Positions 47,984 to 55,884 of a stretch of DNA of 64,000 bases are shown piece after piece. Numbering within the stretch: position 1 is the stretch's first letter; every line of letters begins with the position of its first letter. Both the position numbers and the translations under genes were made by a program. The notes below the pieces were generated by a model. The model saw nothing but the letters and a program-made list of their open reading frames with translations, searched no databases and had not been told where the DNA came from. Source of the DNA: Verrucomicrobiota bacterium (GTDB lineage Bacteria > Verrucomicrobiota > Verrucomicrobiia > Verrucomicrobiales > Verrucomicrobiaceae); assembly GCA_025360015.1 (NCBI GenBank), contig JANYCZ010000011.1:1-64000 (forward strand), written 5' to 3'.

Positions 47984-50344
47984 ATGAAACGGCACCTCCT
48001 CATCGCCCTCTGCCTCCTCCCTCTAGCGAGTTTCGCCTCCGCACCCCCCCTCATCCCCGCCGGCACCGCCTCCATCGACATCACCCCGGACTACCCCGTT
48101 CGCCTCAGTGGCTACGGCAACCGCCGCGCCCCCAACACCGGCGTCTCCCAGCACATCTTCGCCAAAGCCCTCGCCCTCGGCAGCGATGCCGAAGGCCCCG
48201 CCATCCTCGTCACCGTGGACAACGTCGGTATCCCCGCCTCCATTCGCGCCGAAGTCCTGCGCCGTCTCCAGCAAAACACCAAAGCCACCGACGCCCGCTT
48301 CGCCATCTGCTCCAGCCACACCCACTGCGCCCCCATGCTCATCGGCATGCTGCCCAACATCTTCGGCATGGACATCCCCGCCGAGCACCTCCCAGCCATC
48401 GAGCGCTACACCCGCGAACTCACCGACCACATCGAAAAAGTCGCCCGCGCCGCCCTCGCAGATCGCCAGCCCTCATCCCTCGCCTGGGGCATCGGCAAAG
48501 TCGGCTTCGCCGCCAACCGCCGCACGTTCCCCCTAAAGCCCATCGACCACGACCTCCCCGTTCTCCGCGTCACCGACGCCAGCGGCAAAGTGCGCGCCAT
48601 CTTCACCAGCTACGCCTGCCACTGCACCACCCTCGCTATCGATGAAATCCACGGCGACTGGGCCGGTGTCGCTCAAGAAGCCCTCCAGCGCGAATTCCCC
48701 GGAGCCATCGCCCTCACCGCCCTCGGTTGCGGAGCCGATCAAAACCCAACGCCACGCCGCACCATGGAACTCGTCAAACAATATGGCGAAGACCTCGGCG
48801 CAGAAGCCAAACGCCTCGCCACCAGCGACCTCAAACCCCTCACCGGCCCGCTCGCCTGCCAATCAAAACAGATCGGCCTCGCCTTCGACAAACTCCCCAC
48901 CCGCGAAGAATGGCAAACCCTCGCCACCTCCAAAACTCCCGCCATCGCCTACCACGCCCAAAAGAATCTCACCCGCCTGGATCGTGGCGAAAAACTCCCA
49001 ACGCATCTACCCTACCTCGTCCAGCGCTGGAGCTTCGGCAATGACATGTCCATGGTCTTCCTCCCCGGCGAAGTCACCGTCGACTACTCCCTCCGCATCA
49101 AGTCCGAATTCGACCGCTCCCGCATGTGGGTCAACGCCTACTCCAACGACGTCCCCTGCTACGTCCCCTCCCGCCGCGTCCTCGAAGAAGGCGGCTACGA
49201 AGGCGCCGGTGCCATGGTCTATTACGACCGCCCCACCAAGTTCGCACCCGATGTCGAAGACCGCATCATGACCGCAGTTCACGAAATCACTCCCAAAGAA
49301 TTCCTCACCACGCCAGCACAAATCAAACCCGCCGCCGCACCCCCAGCCGTCGCTTACCCCGACCACTCCAACCTCCTCGTCGTCCGCGACTCCAAAGGCA
49401 CCGAGCGCCCCGTCCAAACCGCCGCCGACTGGGCCGAGCGCGTCGCCCACATCAAAGCCAGCATGCAGCAAGTCATGGGCCCCCTCCACGACACCTCCCG
49501 TTGGACCCCGCTCGACGTCAAAATCATCTCCGAAGAAAAAACAGAAAAGTACCTCCGCCAAAAAATTCACTTCACCCCCGAACTCGGCGATCACGTCCCC
49601 GCCTGGCTCCTCATTCCCAACGACGCCACCAAAGCACCCGCCATGCTCTGCCTCCATCAAACCACCAACATCGGCAAAGACGAACCCGCCGGCCTCGGCG
49701 GCAAGCCCTCCCTCCACTACGCCCACGAACTCGCCGAGCGCGGTTACATCTGCCTCGTCCCTGATTATCCCTCCTTCGGTGAATACCCCTACGACTTCAA
49801 AACCCAGGGCGCACACCGCGCCAGCGGCAGCATGAAAGCCATCTGGAACAACCTCCGCGCTATCGATCTCCTGCAAACACTGCCCCAGGTAAACAAAGAC
49901 CGCATCGGTGTCATCGGCCACTCCCTCGGCGGCCACAATGCCCTCTTCACCGCCGTCTTCGACGACCGCATCAAAGCCGTTATCACCAGCTGCGGCTTCA
50001 CCCCCTTCCACGACTACTACGGCGGCAAGCTCACCGGCTGGACCAGCGACCGTTACATGCCCCGCATCCGCGACGTCTATGAAAGCAACGCCGATAAAAT
50101 CCCCTTCGACTTCTACGAAATCCTCGCCGCCATCGCCCCCCGCGCCGTCCTCTCCAACTCACCCCTCCACGACAGCAACTTCGACATCACCGGCGTCCGC
50201 AAAGCCTTCACCAAAGCAGGCGAAGTTTATGACCTCCTCAAAGCCGAAAAAAATCTCACCCTCCTCACCCCCGACGCCCCCCACGACTTCCCCGACCCCG
50301 AACGCCACGCCGCCTACGACTGGCTCGATCAAGTGCTGAAATGA
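47984..50344 (+). CDS. Neutral ceramidase-like domain fused to alpha/beta hydrolase
   Basis: A 786-residue secreted fusion. Signal peptide MKRHLLIALCLLPLASFASA. Residues about 25-430 resemble the N-terminal domain of neutral/alkaline ceramidases: GTASIDITPDYPVRLSGYGN, VTVDNVGIPASIRAEVL, the zinc-region AICSSHTHCAPMLIG, and TSYACHCTTLAI. Residues about 480-786 are an alpha/beta hydrolase of the acetyl-xylan-esterase/dienelactone type with nucleophile Ser647 in VIGHSLGGHNALFT and a C-terminal DAPHDFPDPE His. Two hydrolases in one chain imply sequential attack on one substrate, perhaps an N-acyl or O-acyl conjugate. The ATG at 47984 is preferred over 47969. Confidence 0.87.
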   Translation: MKRHLLIALCLLPLASFASAPPLIPAGTASIDITPDYPVRLSGYGNRRAPNTGVSQHIFAKALALGSDAEGPAILVTVDNVGIPASIRAEVLRRLQQNTKATDARFAICSSHTHCAPMLIGMLPNIFGMDIPAEHLPAIERYTRELTDHIEKVARAALADRQPSSLAWGIGKVGFAANRRTFPLKPIDHDLPVLRVTDASGKVRAIFTSYACHCTTLAIDEIHGDWAGVAQEALQREFPGAIALTALGCGADQNPTPRRTMELVKQYGEDLGAEAKRLATSDLKPLTGPLACQSKQIGLAFDKLPTREEWQTLATSKTPAIAYHAQKNLTRLDRGEKLPTHLPYLVQRWSFGNDMSMVFLPGEVTVDYSLRIKSEFDRSRMWVNAYSNDVPCYVPSRRVLEEGGYEGAGAMVYYDRPTKFAPDVEDRIMTAVHEITPKEFLTTPAQIKPAAAPPAVAYPDHSNLLVVRDSKGTERPVQTAADWAERVAHIKASMQQVMGPLHDTSRWTPLDVKIISEEKTEKYLRQKIHFTPELGDHVPAWLLIPNDATKAPAMLCLHQTTNIGKDEPAGLGGKPSLHYAHELAERGYICLVPDYPSFGEYPYDFKTQGAHRASGSMKAIWNNLRAIDLLQTLPQVNKDRIGVIGHSLGGHNALFTAVFDDRIKAVITSCGFTPFHDYYGGKLTGWTSDRYMPRIRDVYESNADKIPFDFYEILAAIAPRAVLSNSPLHDSNFDITGVRKAFTKAGEVYDLLKAEKNLTLLTPDAPHDFPDPERHAAYDWLDQVLK

Positions 50345-50377
50345 TGCCAGGCACGAATCACACTTATTTAAGAACTG

Positions 50378-50500
50378 TCATCGCGAATTAAGTGCCTCAG
50401 GCCGGACATCCCCCCGGCGCGCGGGCCTCCGAGCCCGCAGCACTCCGCAGATCCCTATGCCTCCGCACGTCTCTTCAGCATCGCAGCTTCCACCGTGTCA
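50378..50500. repeat. Interspersed palindromic repeat (family A, module 2)
   Basis: TTAAGTGCCTCAGGCCGGAC, then CCCGGCGCGCGGGCCTCCGA, GCCCGCAG and CCTCCGCACGTCTCTTCAGC. The GCGGGC-...-GCCCGC palindrome and its flanks parallel 31905-31990. It occupies the gap between the ceramidase-like gene and the phospholipase-like gene. Confidence 0.6.
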
Positions 50501-50518
50501 TCCTGCTCGGACTGACCT

Positions 50519-51787
50519 TCACGGCTTCACCAGCATCGGCTCCGCCCAGATCGCATAGTTGCTTTTGGAATCAACTCCACGTGAAGTCAGCATGAGCTGA
50601 AGCTCCGACACAATCGTTACATCACATTCCAGCAACTTCGCCGGATCGCTGCCATTGAGAATCACGGTCGTCAGCACCTTGCCATCCCCGCTGACGGTAA
50701 ACTCAATCCGCCCCTTGGCCCCAAGTTCCGGATGCAATCCGGCCAAAACGGTAAAGCGCGCATAAACATCTTTTGGCAGCAAAAAAGTCAGCGACTTCGC
50801 CATGCCCGCGCTCATGCCATTTTTGTACTCCTTATTGCTGAATCCGACACAAAGTTTGAGCGGCATCTCCTTGTTTCCACCCGCCAAAATCACCCCGCTG
50901 CGCGCATGCCCCCAGTTCGGCGAACTGAAAAACTGCGACTGCGGATAATACAGACTGGCCGCTTCCAGCGGAAAGAAGCTGCCAATCGGCACCTCCTTGA
51001 GCACCGCCTGCTCTTCCGCTGCATACTTCTGCATCCCGAGGCACAGAATCGTATACACCGCATCCGCCACCACCTGCGCATCCATCGTCGCCGCCCGCAA
51101 CTGGTGCTTCACCACGCTCTCCTGTTCCTCCCGATACAGCGCCTGCATGATCGGTACCGTCGTACTCCGCGCATTAATAATCTCCTCATGCACCCGGTGC
51201 ATGAGCCTCCATGCAGCTTCATTCACCGTCGTGCCAAGCAACTGCGGCTTATACCCCTCAATGCTCACCTTAAAATCCCCGTTCTCAATTGGCCCATGCA
51301 TCAGCTGCCCCTTCATCGCATCCGTGGGCGGCAGAAACTGCTGCAGCAGCGTAAACATGTTGTCCCCCGGCACCGTATGCGCCGGGCTGCCATAATCTTC
51401 CACCTGGTGACACACCGTGCCCATGTAGCGTGCGGCATCTCCCATCCTCCCATTGCGCAGCGCTACCACGGCCTTCTCCATAAAGTAACGCATCGCCTCC
51501 AAATACTCCGGCTGCTGCGTCGGCAGGTGCAGGATCTTCAAATACACCTCATTCGGCGCAGACTCCATTTTGGCATACTTGGCGTTCTCTTTGTCCGTGA
51601 AGACATGGTCCGGAATCATGCAGTAGCTGTCACCCAGGTGCTTCCATTCAGCACCCAGTGCGTCCTTTTGCCACGCAGGCAAGACCTCCAGCGCCGCCCG
51701 TGTGATGGCATGATGCGGCTCTCCCCAGCCAAAGACCAGTGAGGGTGTCGTGATCACGAGCAGGGTGGCGAGGGCAAGATGTTTCAT
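50519..51787 (-). CDS. Secreted zinc-dependent phospholipase C/S1-P1-like protein
   Basis: A 422-residue exported protein. After the signal peptide (MKHLALATLLVITTPSLVFG) the mature N-terminus is WGEPHHAITRAAL, the Trp-x(n)-His start that forms part of the trinuclear zinc site in phospholipase C and S1/P1 nucleases. Further ligands are likely in MIPDHVFTDK and GTVCHQVEDYGSPAHTVPGD (the H-x3-D and H pattern). The last about 130 residues (SGVILAGGNKEMPLKLCVGF to KVLTTVILNGSDPAKLLECD) look like an NPCBM/galactose-binding domain. Lipid or nucleic-acid hydrolysis is inferred. Confidence 0.78.
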   Translation of the reverse strand: MKHLALATLLVITTPSLVFGWGEPHHAITRAALEVLPAWQKDALGAEWKHLGDSYCMIPDHVFTDKENAKYAKMESAPNEVYLKILHLPTQQPEYLEAMRYFMEKAVVALRNGRMGDAARYMGTVCHQVEDYGSPAHTVPGDNMFTLLQQFLPPTDAMKGQLMHGPIENGDFKVSIEGYKPQLLGTTVNEAAWRLMHRVHEEIINARSTTVPIMQALYREEQESVVKHQLRAATMDAQVVADAVYTILCLGMQKYAAEEQAVLKEVPIGSFFPLEAASLYYPQSQFFSSPNWGHARSGVILAGGNKEMPLKLCVGFSNKEYKNGMSAGMAKSLTFLLPKDVYARFTVLAGLHPELGAKGRIEFTVSGDGKVLTTVILNGSDPAKLLECDVTIVSELQLMLTSRGVDSKSNYAIWAEPMLVKP

Positions 51788-51822
51788 GGCGTGGTCGGCA
51801 GTACATCAAGATGGCACTGGAA

Positions 51823-51871
51823 CCATTCCTTGCGAAAAATTGTTGTCAGTATCCGTAGGTTTGACGTGATG
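51823..51871 (+). promoter_or_regulatory. Shared 49-bp upstream element (copy 1)
   Basis: CCATTCCTTGCGAAAAATTG, TTGTCAGTATCCGTAGG, TTTGACGTGATG. It matches 53625-53673 at 42 of 49 positions, including GCGAAAAAT and ATCCGTAGGTTT. It lies between the divergent phospholipase-like gene and the AraC gene. The terminal ATG opens a 12-codon frame ending at 51903, so this could be a promoter plus leader. Confidence 0.55.
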
Positions 51872-51945
51872 ACAGAGAATCATCGCGCATCCCTGTTCTT
51901 CTGATTTCGGCCTCGTTCCCTATCACGCACTTCATCTTGCCCCTC

Positions 51946-52710
51946 ATGCCAAAGACCACTCTCACCGGCAGAGCGTTTCAGCAGGCGTTCTTCCAGCGCA
52001 TGGGAGGCGCACAGCAATTCAGGCAGTTGTTCGACCACTTGCCTGAGATCGGATTCTTTGCCAAGGACCACGAATGCCGGGTGGTGGCGGCATCTCCATT
52101 GACTCTGCGGTGGGCGGGATGTGAGCAGGAGGAGGATCTACTGGGGCGCAACGACAGCCACATGCACTCACCTCACACGGTGAAGGCGATCCATGCTGAT
52201 GATATGGAGGTGATGCGCAGCGGGCAGCCGTTGATCAACCGGGTGCAGATGCTCTTTTCGTCGCTGCCCGGGTCAGGTTGGTATTGCACGACGAAACTGC
52301 CGATTCTGGATGCCAGCGGCAAAGTCATAGGCCTCATGGGAATGGATCGTCCCTACCATGGAAGTCTGAGTCATCTGCCGCAATGCGCCCGTCTTGCACC
52401 GGTGCTCCAGCACATCGAGCGGGACTACGCGGAAACGCTCTCCGTGGCTGCCCTGGCCAAATTGGGCGGCTGCTCTGAGCGTCAGTTGAACCGCCATTTT
52501 CAGAGCATCTTCCGCCTGTCCGCCAGCGACTTCATCATGCACCGTCGCATCCAGGCGGCCATGACGGCTCTGCATACGGATGCAACGCTGGCGCAGGTCG
52601 GTGTGGACTGCGGTTTTTACGATCAGAGCCATTTCACGCGTCAGTTCCGCAAGCTCACGGGTGAGACGCCTGCGATGTTCCGCAGTCGACTCGGATCACG
52701 GCATGGCTGA
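51946..52710 (+). CDS. PAS-domain AraC-family transcriptional regulator
   Basis: A 254-residue regulator. Residues about 20-135 form a PAS-like sensor (FRQLFDHLPEIGFFAKDHEC, RVVAASPLTLRW, GWYCTTKLPILDASGKVIGL). Residues about 150-250 are the AraC double helix-turn-helix (ETLSVAALAKLGGCSERQLN, RHFQSIFRLSASDFIMHRRI, GVDCGFYDQSHFTRQFRKLTG ending in ETPAMFRSR). PAS instead of a sugar-binding cupin suggests sensing of a small ligand or redox signal. The SDR gene follows on the same strand after about 100 nt and is a plausible target. The ATG at 51946 is chosen; 51937 is possible. Confidence 0.87.
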   Translation: MPKTTLTGRAFQQAFFQRMGGAQQFRQLFDHLPEIGFFAKDHECRVVAASPLTLRWAGCEQEEDLLGRNDSHMHSPHTVKAIHADDMEVMRSGQPLINRVQMLFSSLPGSGWYCTTKLPILDASGKVIGLMGMDRPYHGSLSHLPQCARLAPVLQHIERDYAETLSVAALAKLGGCSERQLNRHFQSIFRLSASDFIMHRRIQAAMTALHTDATLAQVGVDCGFYDQSHFTRQFRKLTGETPAMFRSRLGSRHG

Positions 52711-52809
52711 ATCGTGCCAAACTTTGTCCGTCGCTGCCTATCCCTGGTGCGGAGACATGGGCAGGGTGCAACTGCGGCAAAGTGCCGCAGCCACGGATCA
52801 GTCGTGGTC

Positions 52810-53577
52810 ATGAACCGCTGTCCCATGAACCAAATCGATCTCACTCAACGTCATGCCATTGTCACCGGTGGAGCGCGCGGTATTGGCTTCGCCATTGCCA
52901 CGCGCCTGTTGCAGTCAGGAGCCGACGTCTCCCTGTGGGACATGGATGCTGCGGCGCTCGCCCAAGCGACAGAAGACTTGAAGCCGCTCGGCACCGTCCA
53001 CACTGCCGTGGTGGATGTGAGCAGCGCCGAATCTGTTGAAGCCGCCGCCGCATCAGCCGTGAAGATGTTTGGGAAACTCGACATCCTGGTGAACAACGCA
53101 GGCATTACCGGTGGCAACGCCAGGACTTGGGAGCTCAATCCCGCCGACTGGCAGCGCGTGATGGACATCAATCTCACCGGTCCCTTCAACTGTTGTCGTT
53201 CAGTGGTCCCACATTTGTTAAGCAACGGCTATGGCCGCATCGTCAACATTGCCTCCATCGCGGGTAAAGAGGGTAACCCGAATGCAGCCCACTACAGTGC
53301 GTCAAAGGCCGGGGTCATCGCGCTGACGAAGTCATTGGGCAAGGAACTCGCCACCAGCAATGTGGTCGTGAACTGCGTCACGCCAGCGGTGATCGCGACG
53401 GACATTCTCACGCAGATGCAGCAGTCGCACATCGACTACATGCTCTCGAAAATTCCCATGGGACGCTTCGGAAAAAAGGAGGAGGTCGCGGGCTTGGTGG
53501 CGTGGCTCTGCTCGGAAGAATGTTCTTTTACCACAGGGGCCGTCTTCGACTTCTCAGGTGGCCGGGCCACTTACTGA
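52810..53577 (+). CDS. Short-chain dehydrogenase/reductase (FabG-like)
   Basis: A 255-residue NAD(P)-dependent oxidoreductase of the classical SDR family. Cofactor-binding TGGARGIGFAIA, an acidic D in LWDMDAAALAQ that favours NAD(H), NNAGITGGN, the catalytic Ser in VNIASIAGKEG, and Tyr/Lys in HYSASKAGVIALTK are all present; the C-terminal LCSEECSFTTGAVFDFSGGR is typical. The substrate is unknown (an alcohol/ketone of a sugar acid or similar). The ATG at 52810 or, better matching relatives, 52825 (MNQIDLTQRHAIVTGG) starts the protein. Confidence 0.92.
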   Translation: MNRCPMNQIDLTQRHAIVTGGARGIGFAIATRLLQSGADVSLWDMDAAALAQATEDLKPLGTVHTAVVDVSSAESVEAAAASAVKMFGKLDILVNNAGITGGNARTWELNPADWQRVMDINLTGPFNCCRSVVPHLLSNGYGRIVNIASIAGKEGNPNAAHYSASKAGVIALTKSLGKELATSNVVVNCVTPAVIATDILTQMQQSHIDYMLSKIPMGRFGKKEEVAGLVAWLCSEECSFTTGAVFDFSGGRATY

Positions 53578-53624
53578 CCCCATCTCACTGCAATGATCAC
53601 AGCAGCACCATCTCCCATTCGGGG

Positions 53625-53673
53625 CCATTCATTGCGAAAAATCGTTCTCACAATCCGTAGGTTTAAGGTGATG
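53625..53673 (+). promoter_or_regulatory. Shared 49-bp upstream element (copy 2)
   Basis: CCATTCATTGCGAAAAATCG, TTCTCACAATCCGTAGG, TTTAAGGTGATG. Its last ATG is the start codon of the DUF1549/1553 gene. The conserved GCGAAAAAT and CCGTAGG blocks about 15 nt apart look like the -35 and -10 of an alternative (ECF-type) sigma promoter. Such a use would imply a nearly leaderless transcript. Confidence 0.55.
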
Positions 53674-55881
53674 CCAAAGAAAGCTGCTCTGAAAGTAGGA
53701 ATGATCACGCTGCTCGCTGGTGCGAGCTTGGCGGCGGAGCCCTCGCGTCCACTGAGCTTTGTGAACGACATCCAGCCCATCCTCACCAAGGCAGGCTGCA
53801 ACGCAGGCGCGTGCCATGCCAAGGCCATCACCGGTCAGCGCGGTTTCCGTCTCAGCGTCCTCGGTTTTGAACCCGAAGAGGACTACGAAGCCATCGTGAA
53901 GCAGGGAAAGGGGCGGCGCGTGTTTCCCCCGGCACCGGAGGAAAGCCTGCTAATCACCAAAGGCGCTGCCATCGTACCCCATACCGGCGGGAAGCATCTG
54001 GAGCCCGGCTCCGAAGACTACAAGATGCTCGTCCGCTGGATCGCCGAAGGCATGAACTACACGCAAAAGGACGAGGCGAAGCTCAGCAGCATTGTTGTAG
54101 AACCGGCGCGCGTGACGATGCAGGTCAAAACCACGCAGCAGCTCAAAGTGACGGCACGCTACTCAGATGGCAGCAGCCATGACGTGACCAGGCTCGCACT
54201 CTTCGAAGCCAATGACCGCGCCATGGCGGAGGCCGAAGAGCAGGGGCTGGTGAAGGCCTTCGATCTCCCCGGAAACGTGGCCGTGATGGTGCGCTTCGGT
54301 GGCCATGTTTCAGTGTGCAGCGTTTCAATTCCACTCGGTGCACCGGTTGACTCGCTGCCGCCGGTAAAGAATTTCATCGACCAGCATGTGTTTGCCAACT
54401 TGAAGCAGATCGGCGTACCGCCATCACCGATCTGTGATGACTCCACTTTCCTGCGCCGCATCTCCCTCGACATCGCCGGTCGGCTGCCCACGGCCGAGGA
54501 AACAAAAGCCTTCCTCGCAAGCCGCGAGCCCGACAAGCGCGACCGCGCCATCGAAGCTCTGCTCAACAGTCCCGACTACGCGGACTACTTTGCCAACAAA
54601 TGGACCTCGCTGCTCAAGAACACACGCGCGGAAGCCGCAGACATCACCTCCAACTTCGCCTTCCACGCCTGGATGCGCGACAGCCTGCTGGCGAACACGA
54701 AGTACGACCAGATCGTGCGCCAGATCCTCGCCTCCACGGGCACCATCGTTTCAAATCCGCCCGTGGCTTGGTACAAACGCGTGAAGGAACCCACCACGCA
54801 GCTCGAAGATGTTGCGCAGCTGTTCCTCGGCGTGCGCATGCAGTGCGCTCAGTGCCATCATCACCCATTCGAACGCTGGACGCAGGCGGAGTACTATCGC
54901 CTCGCCGCGTTCTTCAGCCAGATCGGCCGGAAGCCGACCACCATCGCAGGAGAGGATCTCATTTTTCATAAACGCGGCATCGCGCAGACGGAGCACCGCA
55001 AAACTCGCGTGATGCTGAAGCCCGCCGGTCTCGGCGAGCCAGAGCTCGACATCGCCCCCGATGACGATCCCCGCCTCGCGCTGGTCGATTGGATGAGCAA
55101 GAAGGACAATCCCTTCTTCGCCAAATCGCTCGTAAACCGCTACTGGAAGCACTTCTTCAAACGCGGCCTTGTCGAACCCGAGGACGACCTGCGCGACACC
55201 AACCCGCCGACCAATCCCGATCTCTTCGACGCGCTGGCCAAAAGCTTCACCGACAGCGGTTATGATCTGAAAGCGCTCGTACGTATCATGGTGCAGAGCC
55301 ATGCCTACCAGCTCAGCTCCACGCCAAACCAATACAACGCCGTCGATCGTCAGGCCTACTCCCACTATTACCCGAAACGCATGACTGCCGAGGTCATGCT
55401 TGACAGCATCGACATGGTCACCGCTTCCAAGACCGACTTTGCCGATCTTCCACCTGGCACCCGCGCCATTTCACTGCCGGACAACAGCTACAACCGCTCT
55501 TCACCTTTCCTGAAGGTTTTCGGCCGCCCAGAAGGTTCCAGTGTCTGCGAGTGCGAGCGCGTGCAGTCTGCCAGCCTGGCGCAAAGTCTCCATCTCATGA
55601 ACGCCGCCGACGTGAAGGCCAAGCTCACCGCCAGTGGTGGCCGCGCCGAATCCTTGAGCAAGGCGGAGATGCCCGAGCCCAAGCGCATTCGCGAACTCTA
55701 CCTTGCCGCCTTCTCCCGCGAGCCCACCGTCGCCGAAGTGCGCATCAGCGAGACTTATGTTGGAAGGCCACGCACGGACGCCGCCGGCAAACCACTCGAT
55801 TCCCAACGAGCGAAACGCAACGGCTACGAAGACCTGCTCTGGGCGCTGCTGAATACGAAGGAGTTCTTGTACAATCACTAA
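53671..55881 (+). CDS. DUF1549/DUF1553 cytochrome-type protein
   Basis: A 736-residue exported protein of a family abundant in Planctomycetes and Verrucomicrobia. Signal peptide (ITLLAGASLAAEP), then an N-terminal cytochrome-like segment with CNAGACH (Cys43, Cys48, His49), a CX4CH instead of CXXCH. A bacterial Ig-like stretch follows (MQVKTTQQLKVTARYSDGSS). DUF1549 comes next (FLRRISLDIAGRLPTAEETK), containing MQCAQCHHHPFERWTQAEYY (CXXCH at 392-396), then DUF1553 (VNRYWKHFFKRGLVEPEDDL to NTKEFLYNH). It is the first gene of a four-gene unit. Probably a periplasmic redox or polysaccharide-related protein; activity unknown. Confidence 0.9.
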   Translation: MPKKAALKVGMITLLAGASLAAEPSRPLSFVNDIQPILTKAGCNAGACHAKAITGQRGFRLSVLGFEPEEDYEAIVKQGKGRRVFPPAPEESLLITKGAAIVPHTGGKHLEPGSEDYKMLVRWIAEGMNYTQKDEAKLSSIVVEPARVTMQVKTTQQLKVTARYSDGSSHDVTRLALFEANDRAMAEAEEQGLVKAFDLPGNVAVMVRFGGHVSVCSVSIPLGAPVDSLPPVKNFIDQHVFANLKQIGVPPSPICDDSTFLRRISLDIAGRLPTAEETKAFLASREPDKRDRAIEALLNSPDYADYFANKWTSLLKNTRAEAADITSNFAFHAWMRDSLLANTKYDQIVRQILASTGTIVSNPPVAWYKRVKEPTTQLEDVAQLFLGVRMQCAQCHHHPFERWTQAEYYRLAAFFSQIGRKPTTIAGEDLIFHKRGIAQTEHRKTRVMLKPAGLGEPELDIAPDDDPRLALVDWMSKKDNPFFAKSLVNRYWKHFFKRGLVEPEDDLRDTNPPTNPDLFDALAKSFTDSGYDLKALVRIMVQSHAYQLSSTPNQYNAVDRQAYSHYYPKRMTAEVMLDSIDMVTASKTDFADLPPGTRAISLPDNSYNRSSPFLKVFGRPEGSSVCECERVQSASLAQSLHLMNAADVKAKLTASGGRAESLSKAEMPEPKRIRELYLAAFSREPTVAEVRISETYVGRPRTDAAGKPLDSQRAKRNGYEDLLWALLNTKEFLYNH

Positions 55882-55884
55882 CCT

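Noticed and set aside
47740..48645. A 301-codon plus-strand frame across the ceramidase start, rich in Arg/Pro/His
   Set aside because: Out-of-frame reading of the ceramidase gene; composition is that of a GC-rich shadow.
49007..50011. A 334-codon minus-strand frame inside the ceramidase/hydrolase gene
   Set aside because: Gly/Asp/Val-rich shadow of the plus-strand gene, without a recognisable domain.
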